Below are positions 56,470 through 64,000 of a DNA stretch of 64,000 nt, one piece after another. The translations under genes and the position numbers were made by a program. Under the pieces are notes generated by a model, which saw nothing but the letters and a program-made list of their open reading frames with translations, was not told the origin of the DNA and did no database searches. The DNA comes from Bathynomus jamesi (lineage: Eukaryota; Arthropoda; Malacostraca; Isopoda; Cirolanidae): positions 275,001 through 339,000 of the forward strand of contig JAJOZX010003314.1 of assembly GCA_023014485.1 (NCBI GenBank). The letters are read 5' to 3'. The stretch's first letter is position 1, and the number at the start of each line of letters is the position of its first letter.

Positions 56470-59400
56470 ATGGGTAAAAAACGGAAGTCTGCAGTGTTAA
56501 CTCGAAGTGATAGTGCCAAAAAATTCAGTGGCCAGCCTTCCCCTTTGGATAAAACAGAGCCTCCTACCCTCCGCCAAGTTATTCAGTACAGTTATTTCCT
56601 CCAAAACAGCCACCCGGACTTGAAAGACTATGATATTGCTAAAATGATAGCAAAGGATGTGATTGAGATCTGGCAGGCAGTGAACCCACGGCTGCCCCTG
56701 TATGAGGAATATTATGTAGTGAAATTGGTGGATAAAGTGTGCTTCAAGAAAGCAAAAGAGATAAAGAGGAAATCTCTTTCTACAGTCCAGGAGCAGAATC
56801 TGGAGGAAAAGCTGGATAAACTTTTTGACATTTCTGCTTGCACCTGTAAGCTACCTGTTCGTCCCTGTGATGACAATGCTGTGAAGTGCAAGAAAGAAAA
56901 TTGTCAAACACAGCACATAATCTGCACTTGTCCTCCCAGTAAGAAGGTAATGCTATTATTTTTTTAACTTTTAACTGGCCTAACTTAGTGCGATTAGGTG
57001 CCTTTTAAATGGAAGGAAATTCAATGCTTGTATTGAGAAATATCCGCATTTTCCTCCTGTAATCTTCCTTTCCCCCCCTGGTAATAGAAATTAATAATCA
57101 ATTTTTTTTCAGGATTTTATCTCTTATTTTAGATCAGCTATTTAATATACTTTAATATTTCAGGTTCCAGTAGAGGATAGGGAATACTTGAGAGATCAGA
57201 GGGCCAAAATAGGACCCAAGGGCTCTTTCCAGCTGGGATCTGTGGATAAAGCTGCTGTGAAGAGAGACCAGAGGGCTGCAGCTGAAGCAGAAAGATTACA
57301 GAGCCAGATTCAACAGCAGCAGGAAGTGGATTTGGCCACTTTTGCCTCCACACCTTCACAAGATATTTCTTTTGAGTCTCGCTCAGGAGAATCAGGAGAG
57401 GTAATATATTTTTTTTCTTATATCTTATCCCATTTTTACCCAAATTTGTCCCTACTTTTTGTCCCTATTTCCCCCCTTTTCCCCCCATTTTCGCTTTAGT
57501 AATTTATTCTTTTTTTCGCCCATTTTCGCCGACTTTTTACCTGAATTTTTATCCATTTTTCCCCCTATTTTCCCACTTTTTTCCCCCATTTTCGTTTAAG
57601 TAATTTATTCTTATTTCCGCCCATTTTCGTCGATTTTTACCCATATTTTTTCCTACTTTTTACCCTATTTTCCCCCATTTTTGCTTTAGTAATTTATTTT
57701 TTATTTTCATTTCAGCCATCTGGTGGTGAAGCTGAAGAGTTCAAGCCAAGGAGACACCCAAGTGGAGGTTACAGCTTTTTGAAAACCCCCAGATATGCCA
57801 TGGAACTGATCAGGGGTGATGTTTCTTCCAATCTTGGGGCAAGTCTTGCTAATGCCTTCCTCCTGGACTTATAAGCTATGGACCTGCTTAAGCCGAGCCT
57901 TTATGTGAAACAGATAATAGTTGATAAATCGAAAATGGACAGGGAAAAAGCTAGAATGAAAGTGAAAAGTGATGAAAAGCACAATGAGGGTCTGGAAAAG
58001 TTAGTCTGTATTGGGGTTGATGGGAAAGTTGACAAGGACATTTTGCTGTACAGAGAAGTTAAGGATGAAAATGGGGAGACTAAGCTGAAGAAAGGAAAGG
58101 GACAAGAGCACCATTTGACTTTCACAAAGGAGCCGGGAACTGAAAGTGGAACATATCTTACTCACAGAGTCATCCCAATTAAAGGTGCGACTGGAGTTCT
58201 TCTTGGTGAAGAAGTTGCTAGTGTCTTGGAGGAGTTTAACAGTGTTCATACCCTGAAAGCTGTCCTCCTTGACAACACAAATACAAACACTGGCTGGGAG
58301 GGAGGCCTTGTAACAGCTCTGGAAAATAAAATTGAGCGGAAATTGCACACCATTGGCTGTTCACTCCATCAGAATGAGCTTCCTTTCAGAGCTGTTTTCA
58401 AGCATCTTGATGGCAGTACCAAAAGTCCCACTGCTTTCACTGGTCCGCTGGGAAAACTCTGTGAAATTGACTACCAAGATCTGCCACAAGTGGAATTCAC
58501 CAAACTCAGTGGCCCCCTGGATGACATGGAATTTGCTGAAGAGACACTGAATGATCTTAGTAGCGACCAGAGGCTTCTTTTGGAGTATGTGCTTGGAATT
58601 TCCAGGGGTAAAGTCAACCCAAGATTTGCTGCCTGGAATATTGGACCATTAAACCATGCAAGATGGTTGACTTTGGCAATTAGATTGATGTGTCTGTGGA
58701 CCAGAGGTGCTTACCCTCCAGAACTACAGGATAAGCTTTACCAGGCCATCAAGTTCATTGTGGAAGTGTATGCAGTCAGTTGGTTTGAGATCAAAAGGGA
58801 CAGCAAGTTCCACAATCAGCAGCTGTACATCTTCAACATGATCCAGAGGATCAAGCAGCAGTCTGAAGAAATCCAGGGTGTTGCTTTCAAGAACCTGAAG
58901 TACAATGCTTTTGCCTTGCTGCCCGAGAATGTGCTGTACTCCATGATGAAGTCTGATGACTTGGAAGTGAGAGAAGCTGCTGTTAAGAAAATTCTGTCCA
59001 TCAGGTAAGCATTTATTAATTTTAAAAAATGTGAAAAAAAATTTGATTATGGGGATTTATTTAATAAAAAAAGGCCCGAGTTCTATAAATCCCCATAATC
59101 GAATTTTTTTTCACATTTTCTTATCCCAATTTCCCCCCTCCCCTCTGATAATGGAAATAATCTTACCTTCTTTCTGAAAAAAAAATTCGATTATGGGGAT
59201 TTATAGAACTCGGGCCTTTTTTTTTTTTTAATTTAAGTTAAATTAAATCAGCAATTCTGAGACTAATAGGGATTAAATCTTAAAATGAAATAAAAAATAA
59301 ATTAATTATTATTCCTTCAGAAGTGGGAAGCCAGCCAAGAAGAGGCTGAAGAAGATCACAGCCATCAACATTGAAGCTACCCACTGGTCAGAACTAATCA

Positions 59401-59678
59401 ACCTTTCTCAAAGTTGCATCTGTGAACCTGCTCTCACAGAAGACTTTTCTGACCAGGAGCTTCAAGAAGCATTGTTGAATGGCACCAAGCTGGAGCTGCC
59501 TTCACATTCTCAGAGTGTTGAAAGGGCCGTGAAGCTGACATCTGAAGCTTCCCATACTGTTTATGGACTCGAATCAAGGCACAAACACATTCTGGCCAAA
59601 GCCCTAAGCCGCCAGATGAGGCCTTACTTTGCTTCTAAGGGCTCTTACAGTGAAAATTATGATGATCTTGGGATCTAA
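56470..59678 (+). pseudogene. Divergent hAT-like transposase in four exons, one nonsense codon
   Basis: Exons 56470-56946, 57164-57400, 57716-59004 and 59321-59678, all joined by GT...AG introns in phase, giving 786 codons. The only lesion is an in-frame TAA at 57872-57874 (codon 291). Homology to the other copies: LFDISACTCK and CTCPPSKKVP (Cys cluster, extended by extra Cys), CIGVDGKVDKD (first Asp), LKAVLLDNTNTNTGWEGG (second Asp), HARWLTLAIRLM, and SHSQSVERAVKL (Glu). Start chosen at MGKKRK after an acceptor TTTTCAG at 56451-56457. GC content and codon use look more gene-like than in the other copies. Readthrough, or a re-started 376-codon C-terminal product from 57878, is possible but unproven. 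Confidence 0.82.
59024..59224. repeat. Triplicated inverted/direct repeat in the last intron of copy Y
   Basis: TTCGATTATGGGGATTTATA plus AACTCGGGCC occurs complete at 59178-59224, inverted at 59073-59119 and partially at about 59040-59080. The two outer copies and the middle one can fold into a long hairpin within the intron. Confidence 0.75.
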
Positions 59679-61717
59679 ATGTGTCTATTTGACGCTGTAC
59701 ATGTATTTTTTACTTTTTTTCAATAAAATTGTAACTTTTTTCAGGATTTTTTAATGAAAATAGCATGATTTTTTCGGCCGAAAATTGCGAAAATGAGGTA
59801 TTTTTCGGTACGATTTTTTGACGATTTTTGAAACGGTTTCCTCAAAAAACGTTTAAAGCTAGGGATCTGAAATATTTTGTCAGTTATTATCATATTAAGC
59901 CCTGACTATCTCGACTAGTCCAAAGTCGATATCTAAAAAATGCGGAAAATCAACCTACCTTAATGGGAGGGCCCATCGAGGTGTTCTAACAAATGCCTCA
60001 ATAGTAACTCTTCAAATTGAAAGACAAATAAACCACTGAAAGGGTTTGTTTAAGTTCTGTTCCAAATTTTTTATATGCCTAGTTTTATTCCAGTATTGAC
60101 TGCAGTGCCATCACAGCCAATGGCAACAATATTTCCAGCACTGATATTTTTGCATCCCAAGAACTCCAAAATGCCTTTATAAATGCTTTTTGCTGTGCTT
60201 AATTCTGAATATGTGCCTAAGTAAGTTGAGCCTGGTTCTTTCAAAAGGACAATATGCTCTTCCTTTCTCGTCTTATCTTGCTTCTGTCGATCACTGAAGA
60301 AGTATCTTCACTACTAATTAATTTTAAATCTTGAAAAACAGCAGATGCAAGAGCTGCCCAAGCACGGTCATATATTCCTCCTCGATCGCATTCTCTACCC
60401 ACTGTTGGCAACAGCATTCTCATTTGTGAAGGTTTGGGATTAATTAATCGCTTTGTCGTAAGTTTAAACGGCTCACTGCTTTCGTTCGTTTCTCTGGAAC
60501 TTGACGAAACAGTTGCGGCAGTATCAAATTCTTTCATTCCTTTCCTTTCATTCTTTTTGGTGACCACTTTATCTACGGATCCAATCATCATTTTTCGGGA
60601 CGTTCGTTGGTCATTAAGGAAATCCCTTTCCAGAACAGGAACGTTTCGGTCTTTCTCACAACGACATGTCAGGAAGTCTTCACATTTACAAGAAGCTATA
60701 TCAAAGAGCTTCAGTGAGTCAAGATTAAATTTGTGAAGCAATGCTTAATAGGATGCTTCGTCTTTCCGCACTTTGAATTGTTTCAAGACATCTTCATATT
60801 TTTCGTACAAACCTTGGATGCGCTGTGTTAAGGTCTTATGATGGCTAGTTGGAATAGAAGCACGATCCCATACAGTCTTTACTTTTTGGGCAACGACTGT
60901 AGCAACGTCATAAATTTTTGGATTAGCTTCTCCTGACTTAATTCTTTCCTGTCTAACGTAAAGGAAACACTGAAGTATATCTTCGGACGAAGGCAAATAA
61001 ATCAGTGAGAGATCCTTTGATGGTCCAAAGATTGGATTCAGCTGTTGAGTATTCCTTGTCTTCCTTTTAGCTGATTCATTCGCGACCATGGAAGCCATGC
61101 CTAATTATGCTTTGTGCGTCGGAACAGAATTAAACTATATTAGTGACTGCAAATGTTTTTAGCGAATCAGATTCAATATAAAAATTTATCAAAGCAATCA
61201 AATAATGTGAAAAAGAAATATAAATTATAATGTAATATAGTATAAATAACAAACCCTAAATAATAAAATTATGAAATAATTCAAATTTGTGAAAATCTAA
61301 ACAAATGGAAACCTTAAAATGGTGCTAAAACATCTACTAAAGTTGAAAAAGTCAACGAAAGATTAAAAAAATCCTATTTTTTGTTTGCATTTTTCATGAA
61401 ATACCACATTCTTTAAATTGTTTTGAGGAAATGGAGAAAAGTGTATAAGAGAAAAGTTGAAGAACATAAATAGACAAATCAAATGAAACACAAATGATCT
61501 TTCTAGCATAAACACAACGGAAGATACGCTTAAATATTTGAATTTTTCCTTAATTTTTTGGGGACCTGAAAGGCAAAAGCTCTGTCCTCTTTGGGGCAGG
61601 TGAAGTTGATGTCGCAGGTAGCTAATATTTTACAGATTTCTTAGTAGTACCAAAAACTAAATTTTGGGTGCCCCGACAAAACTGAATTCTAAAAAAAGGT
61701 TTTTTCACTCCGCCGTA

Positions 61718-61998
61718 CTCTACATGCATCTTACATACTACACAATCTTTTCAAAATTTATAAAAAAAAGAAAAATAGCATCATTGAGCCTTGGATACCT
61801 TATTTTTGGCTCTCTTCTTCTGCGGAGGGGTCACTTTTGCCGGCGCTCGCCCTTAGCCCTCTCCTTCCTACATAAAAAAAATTTATTCGGACTATAGTGG
61901 ATTTAATATCCCATAAGGGACACACTAAGTCTGTGTATTACATAAAAGTTATCTCAGGGAACCATTTTGAGTTGTATCATATATATTATATACATATA
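61718..61998. other. Spacer, nothing recognised
   Basis: About 280 bp between two transposons with no signal; a 77-codon frame through 61664-61897 starts within a TIR and has no family signature. Confidence 0.5.
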
Positions 61999-62101
61999 CA
62001 GAGTGGCCCATAAGTCCCAATCGATTATAATTAAAATGAAAATACAAAAAAAACAACGTAAAAGTTTATAATAAGTTTAGAAATATTTATTGATTACACA
62101 G
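61996..62101 (+). mobile_element. Truncated mariner-like terminus
   Basis: TACAGAGTGGCCCATAAGTC begins at 61996 after a TATA context, resembling a Tc1/mariner TIR. Only about 100 bp is present before the hAT-like end TAGGGTGG at 62102, so that element may have inserted into it. Confidence 0.4.
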
Positions 62102-62631
62102 TAGGGTGGATCGATTTTACATTTTGTTCGATTTCCATATTCTAATAGAGACAAAAACTTGCGCATGCATGAGAAAATAGCCTCTGCAAAATCTTAGCTT
62201 GATAGGTAATCATCTTCTGCCCCCGGCAGAGCGATGAAAATCATATTTTAGTAGTCAAAAACGTATTTTTCTTATAATTATTAAAATATTTCAATATGCA
62301 TCAAAATTATTCCTAATAACTATAAAGTCGATGAAAAAGACCTCATATGATCGTTTTTCCAAGCGCGTTGTCCTACGTTAATATCTTTTGCCCCCGGCAA
62401 CAACGTCAAATGTTGAAAAAATAGGTAATTTATATACATATTTTCAGATCGGCTCTTTGTCTTAAATAATGCATTTATATATTTCCCATAGCATTTATAT
62501 CGTTGCTTAGGCATGAAATAACACACACGCAAAATTTTATGACTCAAGAGTAATATCTTCTGTCCCCGAGAAAAGTCTAAATGTGGATTATAATTACGTT
62601 AATGCGATGTTATAAGTACGATAAGTACTAA

Positions 62632-62710
62632 GTACAGCTCCTCGCTTGCTAATTTTATAAAATTAGCAACCCAGAACTCACCACGAGGAGGTGGCTGTAC
62701 GTCGAGTTCC
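62632..62710 (-). ncRNA. HDV-like self-cleaving ribozyme, copy C (best preserved)
   Basis: Minus strand, 79 nt, predicted cut between 62711 and 62710, 44 nt past the stop codon. P1 GGAACTC/GAGTTCT. P2 GTACAGC/GCTGTAC, seven perfect pairs. P3 CAC/GTG (or CCAC/GTGG) with L3 CTCCTC. GG after P1' for P1.1. P4 is a perfect palindromic stem of 10 pairs with TATA loop (62646-62669). J4/2 GCGAGGA with C62644 in the catalytic position. Strand order P1-P2-P3-P1'-P4-P2' is the HDV double pseudoknot. The L3 and J4/2 sequences are close to those conserved in the family. Confidence 0.88.
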
Positions 62711-62754
62711 ACCCTATCCAGCCCCAACCACCCTTCATTTGGCTGCATGTCGAT

Positions 62755-63250
62755 TTACATACGGTAATCTTTCTTAGAATCAAATCGTGGAATTTTTGTT
62801 CGGGAGTGAAGACGGAAGCGGATGAATCCGTCCCTCTCTTCTATTCCACTTACATTGGCAGAGGCTTCGGTTACTAATTTGATGAGTCTCTCGACCGCTT
62901 GAGTATGACAAGGGAATAGTGGGATCAGTCCATCAGGCTGGTCTCCCGTCTCAACAAACTCTTTTATTCGGGTATCAGGTATTGTTTTTGTAACGGGGGG
63001 TTCGGTCACCTCAGCCGTTTGCCAGTTGATCATTTCGTAATAGTTTTGACTATCGTAGAGCAGCTCAGGCATGGCGAAGGCTCGAATTTCCCCCGCTGGT
63101 GATTGTTTTGATCGTGCTTTTAATATTCTTCTCCATCCCAATTCTCTTATGTGTTGCTCATCGGCATGTAGCATGATCAAAATATTTTCTGGGTGAGCAA
63201 AGAAAGAATTTCTACGGAGGACTTTGTTGGCGATTGTCTTAGATCTTTGA
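62755..63250 (-). pseudogene. hAT-like transposase C-terminal part, copy C
   Basis: An open frame from about 63250 to the stop at 62755-62757 covers the last third: NSFFAHPENILIMLHADEQH, RELGWRRILKARS, the substrate-side box YYEMINWQTAEVTEPPVTK and the proposed catalytic Glu in CHTQAVERLIKLVTEAS. It aligns with residues about 598-749 of the intact copy at 43318. No lesion occurs in the preserved part; the N-terminus and both Asp motifs are lost. Confidence 0.85.
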
Positions 63251-63258
63251 GGGGCGCT

Positions 63259-63365
63259 AGGACAGTTTGCCTACGGACAGTTTGCCTACGGACAGTTTGC
63301 CTACGGACAGTTTGCCTACTGGACATTATGCCTATGGACACCATGCCTATGGACACCATGCCTAT
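63259..63365 (+). repeat. 15-bp tandem repeat, two variants
   Basis: Four units of GGACAGTTTGCCTAC are followed by three units of the variant GGACA[CT][CT]ATGCCTAT. The array begins exactly where copy C ends. Confidence 0.9.
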
Positions 63366-63474
63366 GTGGTATATTTATCCTTACCTTATTTAACTTATTT
63401 AACTTATTTAACTTCAGATTCATGCAAAAGAATTAATTCAAAATTAAAATGTGTTGTTGCCCTTAATAGCATAA
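63366..63474. other. Spacer with TTTAACTTA repeats
   Basis: Short AT-rich stretch with three TTATTTAACTTA-like units; nothing else. Confidence 0.5.
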
Positions 63475-63614
63475 ATGTCTGAAAATATATCAAGTAAGAA
63501 AGGGAAACAGAAGTTTTCACATAATGGATATTTGTATGTGTTTGATAAATGTAGCAAGCGCGACCCTTCGTTACTTTTTTGGCGGTGCGAGCAAAAGAGT
63601 CAGTGTATTATAAG
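63475..63614 (+). CDS. FLYWCH-type zinc-finger exon (partial gene)
   Basis: ATG at 63475 opens MSENISSKKGKQKFSHNGYL, followed by YVFDKCSKRDPSLLFWRCEQ and KSQCIIR. The spacing of aromatic residues, FWRC and the second Cys matches the first two thirds of a FLYWCH finger. The exon appears to end at AAG|GTGTGT (63614/63615), a good splice donor; the His half would be in the next exon, which I do not see. FLYWCH fingers are common in MULE transposase relatives and in host regulators; which this is cannot be told. Most of it is repeated inverted at the window end. Confidence 0.6.
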
Positions 63615-64000
63615 GTGTGTATATATAATATGGGTACTTTTCCGTTATCTGCCCCCTTGACGATTGGTTAGGTTAAGTCGTGATATTTTCGTTAAAACTA
63701 ACGAAAATATCACGACTTAACCTAACCAATCGTCAAGGGCGTACAGTTGACCTAACCGGGCAGTGACGATTGGTTAGGTTAAGTTGTGATATTTTTGATA
63801 GTTTTAATGAAAATATCATGACTGAACCTAACCAATCGTCAATGGGGCAGATAACGGAAAAGTACCCATATTATATATACACCTTATAATACACTGACTC
63901 TTTTGCTCGCACCGCCAAAAAAGTAACGAAGGGTCGCGCTTGCTACATTTATCAAACACATACAAATATCCATTATGTGAAAACTTCTGTTTCCCTTTCT
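63497..64000. repeat. Large inverted repeat, arms >=157 bp, reaching the window edge
   Basis: 63497-63655 and 63844-64000 are inverted copies with no differences noticed over most of their length. The arms contain the FLYWCH exon sequence. The centre (63656-63843) is a palindromic MITE. The right arm continues past the window. Confidence 0.92.
63656..63843. repeat. Palindromic MITE, copy 3 (double palindrome)
   Basis: Two successive palindromes, each with TTGACGATTGGTTAGGTTAA and AACGAAAATATCACGA-type arms, head to tail around GGGCGTACAGTTGACCTAACC. The second palindrome has more changes (TTTTTGATAG). Same family as 27700-27862 and 52621-52725. Confidence 0.88.

Larger units (their letters stand above)
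56061..59963 (+). mobile_element. hAT-like DNA transposon, copy Y, intron-containing
   Basis: Ends TAGGGTAGGTTGATTTTGG (56061) and the inverted partner ending at 59963, flanked by a perfect 8-bp duplication TGGGAGGG (56053-56060 and 59964-59971). The insertion falls in the transposase gene of copy X. It encodes a divergent relative of the same family in four exons. Unlike the other copies it has no ribozyme-like fold after the stop but a standard AATAAA near 59724. Confidence 0.9.
55129..61098 (-). pseudogene. hAT-like transposase of copy X, split and decayed
   Basis: The N-terminal part starts MASMVANESAKRKTRNTQQ at 61098, with a TAG between 60745 and 60741. The Cys cluster LFDIASCKCEDFLTCRCEK follows in the same frame. 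At about 60270 the sequence jumps from IRRER to KEEHI, deleting the region with the first catalytic Asp. The second Asp motif (IVAIGCDGTAVNTG) is near 60115. The inserted element at 56061-59963 interrupts EHLDGPSHGPREMSG. The rest is in 55440-56039 and further frames down to 55129. Clearly non-functional. Confidence 0.82.
53552..61717 (-). mobile_element. hAT-like DNA transposon, copy X, with two nested insertions
   Basis: Ends TAGGGTTGAGTGAAAAAA (53552) and inverted TTTTTTCACTCCGCCGTA (61717), with diverged TIR similarity extending about 380 bp. The 8-bp flanks CTGTGTAT and CTCTACAT agree at 5 of 8 positions. A mariner derivative (53997-54981) and the element at 56061-59963 lie inside; without them it would be about 3.3 kb, like copies A and E. 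It carries a degenerate transposase and an HDV-like ribozyme. Confidence 0.85.
62102..63250 (-). mobile_element. hAT-like DNA transposon, copy C, truncated
   Basis: The 3' end TAGGGTGGATCGATTTTAC is at 62102. Three subterminal boxes like ATCTTCTGCCCCCGG occur near 62210, 62386 and 62551. The transposase C-terminus and an HDV-like ribozyme follow. Homology stops near 63250, at a 15-bp tandem repeat, so the 5' two thirds and the other TIR are missing. Confidence 0.82.

Noticed and set aside
57138..57443. 101-codon minus-strand frame in copy Y
   Set aside because: Antisense to exon 2 and flanking introns.
59679..59963. Search for a ribozyme after the copy Y stop codon
   Set aside because: No P1/P3 or twister core was found; a normal AATAAA is present instead.
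5231..64000. Host protein-coding genes, tRNAs, rRNAs, CRISPR arrays
   Set aside because: None found by eye; every convincing coding stretch matches a transposable element, apart from the FLYWCH exon, whose origin is unresolved.

Overview
This window is a mosaic of transposable elements from an animal genome, most likely an arthropod. Decapod crustacean or chelicerate are my best guesses from the mix of Tc1/mariner, env-bearing and CsRn1-type Ty3/Gypsy, BEL/Pao, CR1-like and RNase H-bearing LINEs and very long TA-rich satellites. The species call is inference. I see no convincing host gene, tRNA, rRNA or CRISPR array. All calls were made by eye from the sequence and translations.

Layout. 1-5.7 kb: a PHD-like fragment, a dead Tc1/mariner element (929-2417) and about 2.7 kb of TA-rich minisatellite built on a TGTCGGTGT motif. 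5.7-15.2 kb: an env-bearing Ty3/Gypsy provirus on the minus strand with LTRs at 5720-6267 and 14664-15238. 15.2-25.1 kb: LINE remains on both strands, including an ORF2 whose catalytic YADD stretch lies in a small inversion. 25.4-27.6 kb: two Tc1/mariner elements. 29.6-33.9 kb: a mariner gene split by a hAT-like transposon with an 8-bp target duplication. 34.5-36.9 kb: a CACTA-ended transposon. 36.9-47.4 kb: a three-level nest, in which a BEL/Pao pol carries a CsRn1-type Gypsy element (4-bp duplication ATAG) whose 3' LTR carries an intact-looking hAT-like element. 48-54 kb: AT-rich DNA with MITEs, minisatellites and a fold-back mariner derivative. 53.6-61.7 kb: another hAT-like element hit by a mariner derivative and by an intron-containing relative. 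62.1-63.2 kb: a truncated fifth hAT-like copy. 63.5-64 kb: an inverted repeat carrying a FLYWCH exon around a palindromic MITE.

Main discovery candidate. Four of the five copies of the hAT-like family and the CACTA-ended element each carry a sequence just 3' of the transposase stop codon (35-76 nt to the predicted cut) that folds as a self-cleaving ribozyme. Three are HDV-like (30573-30667, 54995-55093, 62632-62710) and two are twister-like (36607-36675, 45614-45690). Helices are kept while their sequence changes, and the twister loop-loop pseudoknot covaries (CTT/AAG against CTC/GAG). All five share a G-rich leader before the predicted cut. DDE transposons that cut their own transposase mRNA just after the stop codon, with two ribozyme folds swapped at one site, would be a new arrangement as far as I know. 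Only the intron-containing copy (56061-59963) lacks a ribozyme and has an ordinary AATAAA instead.
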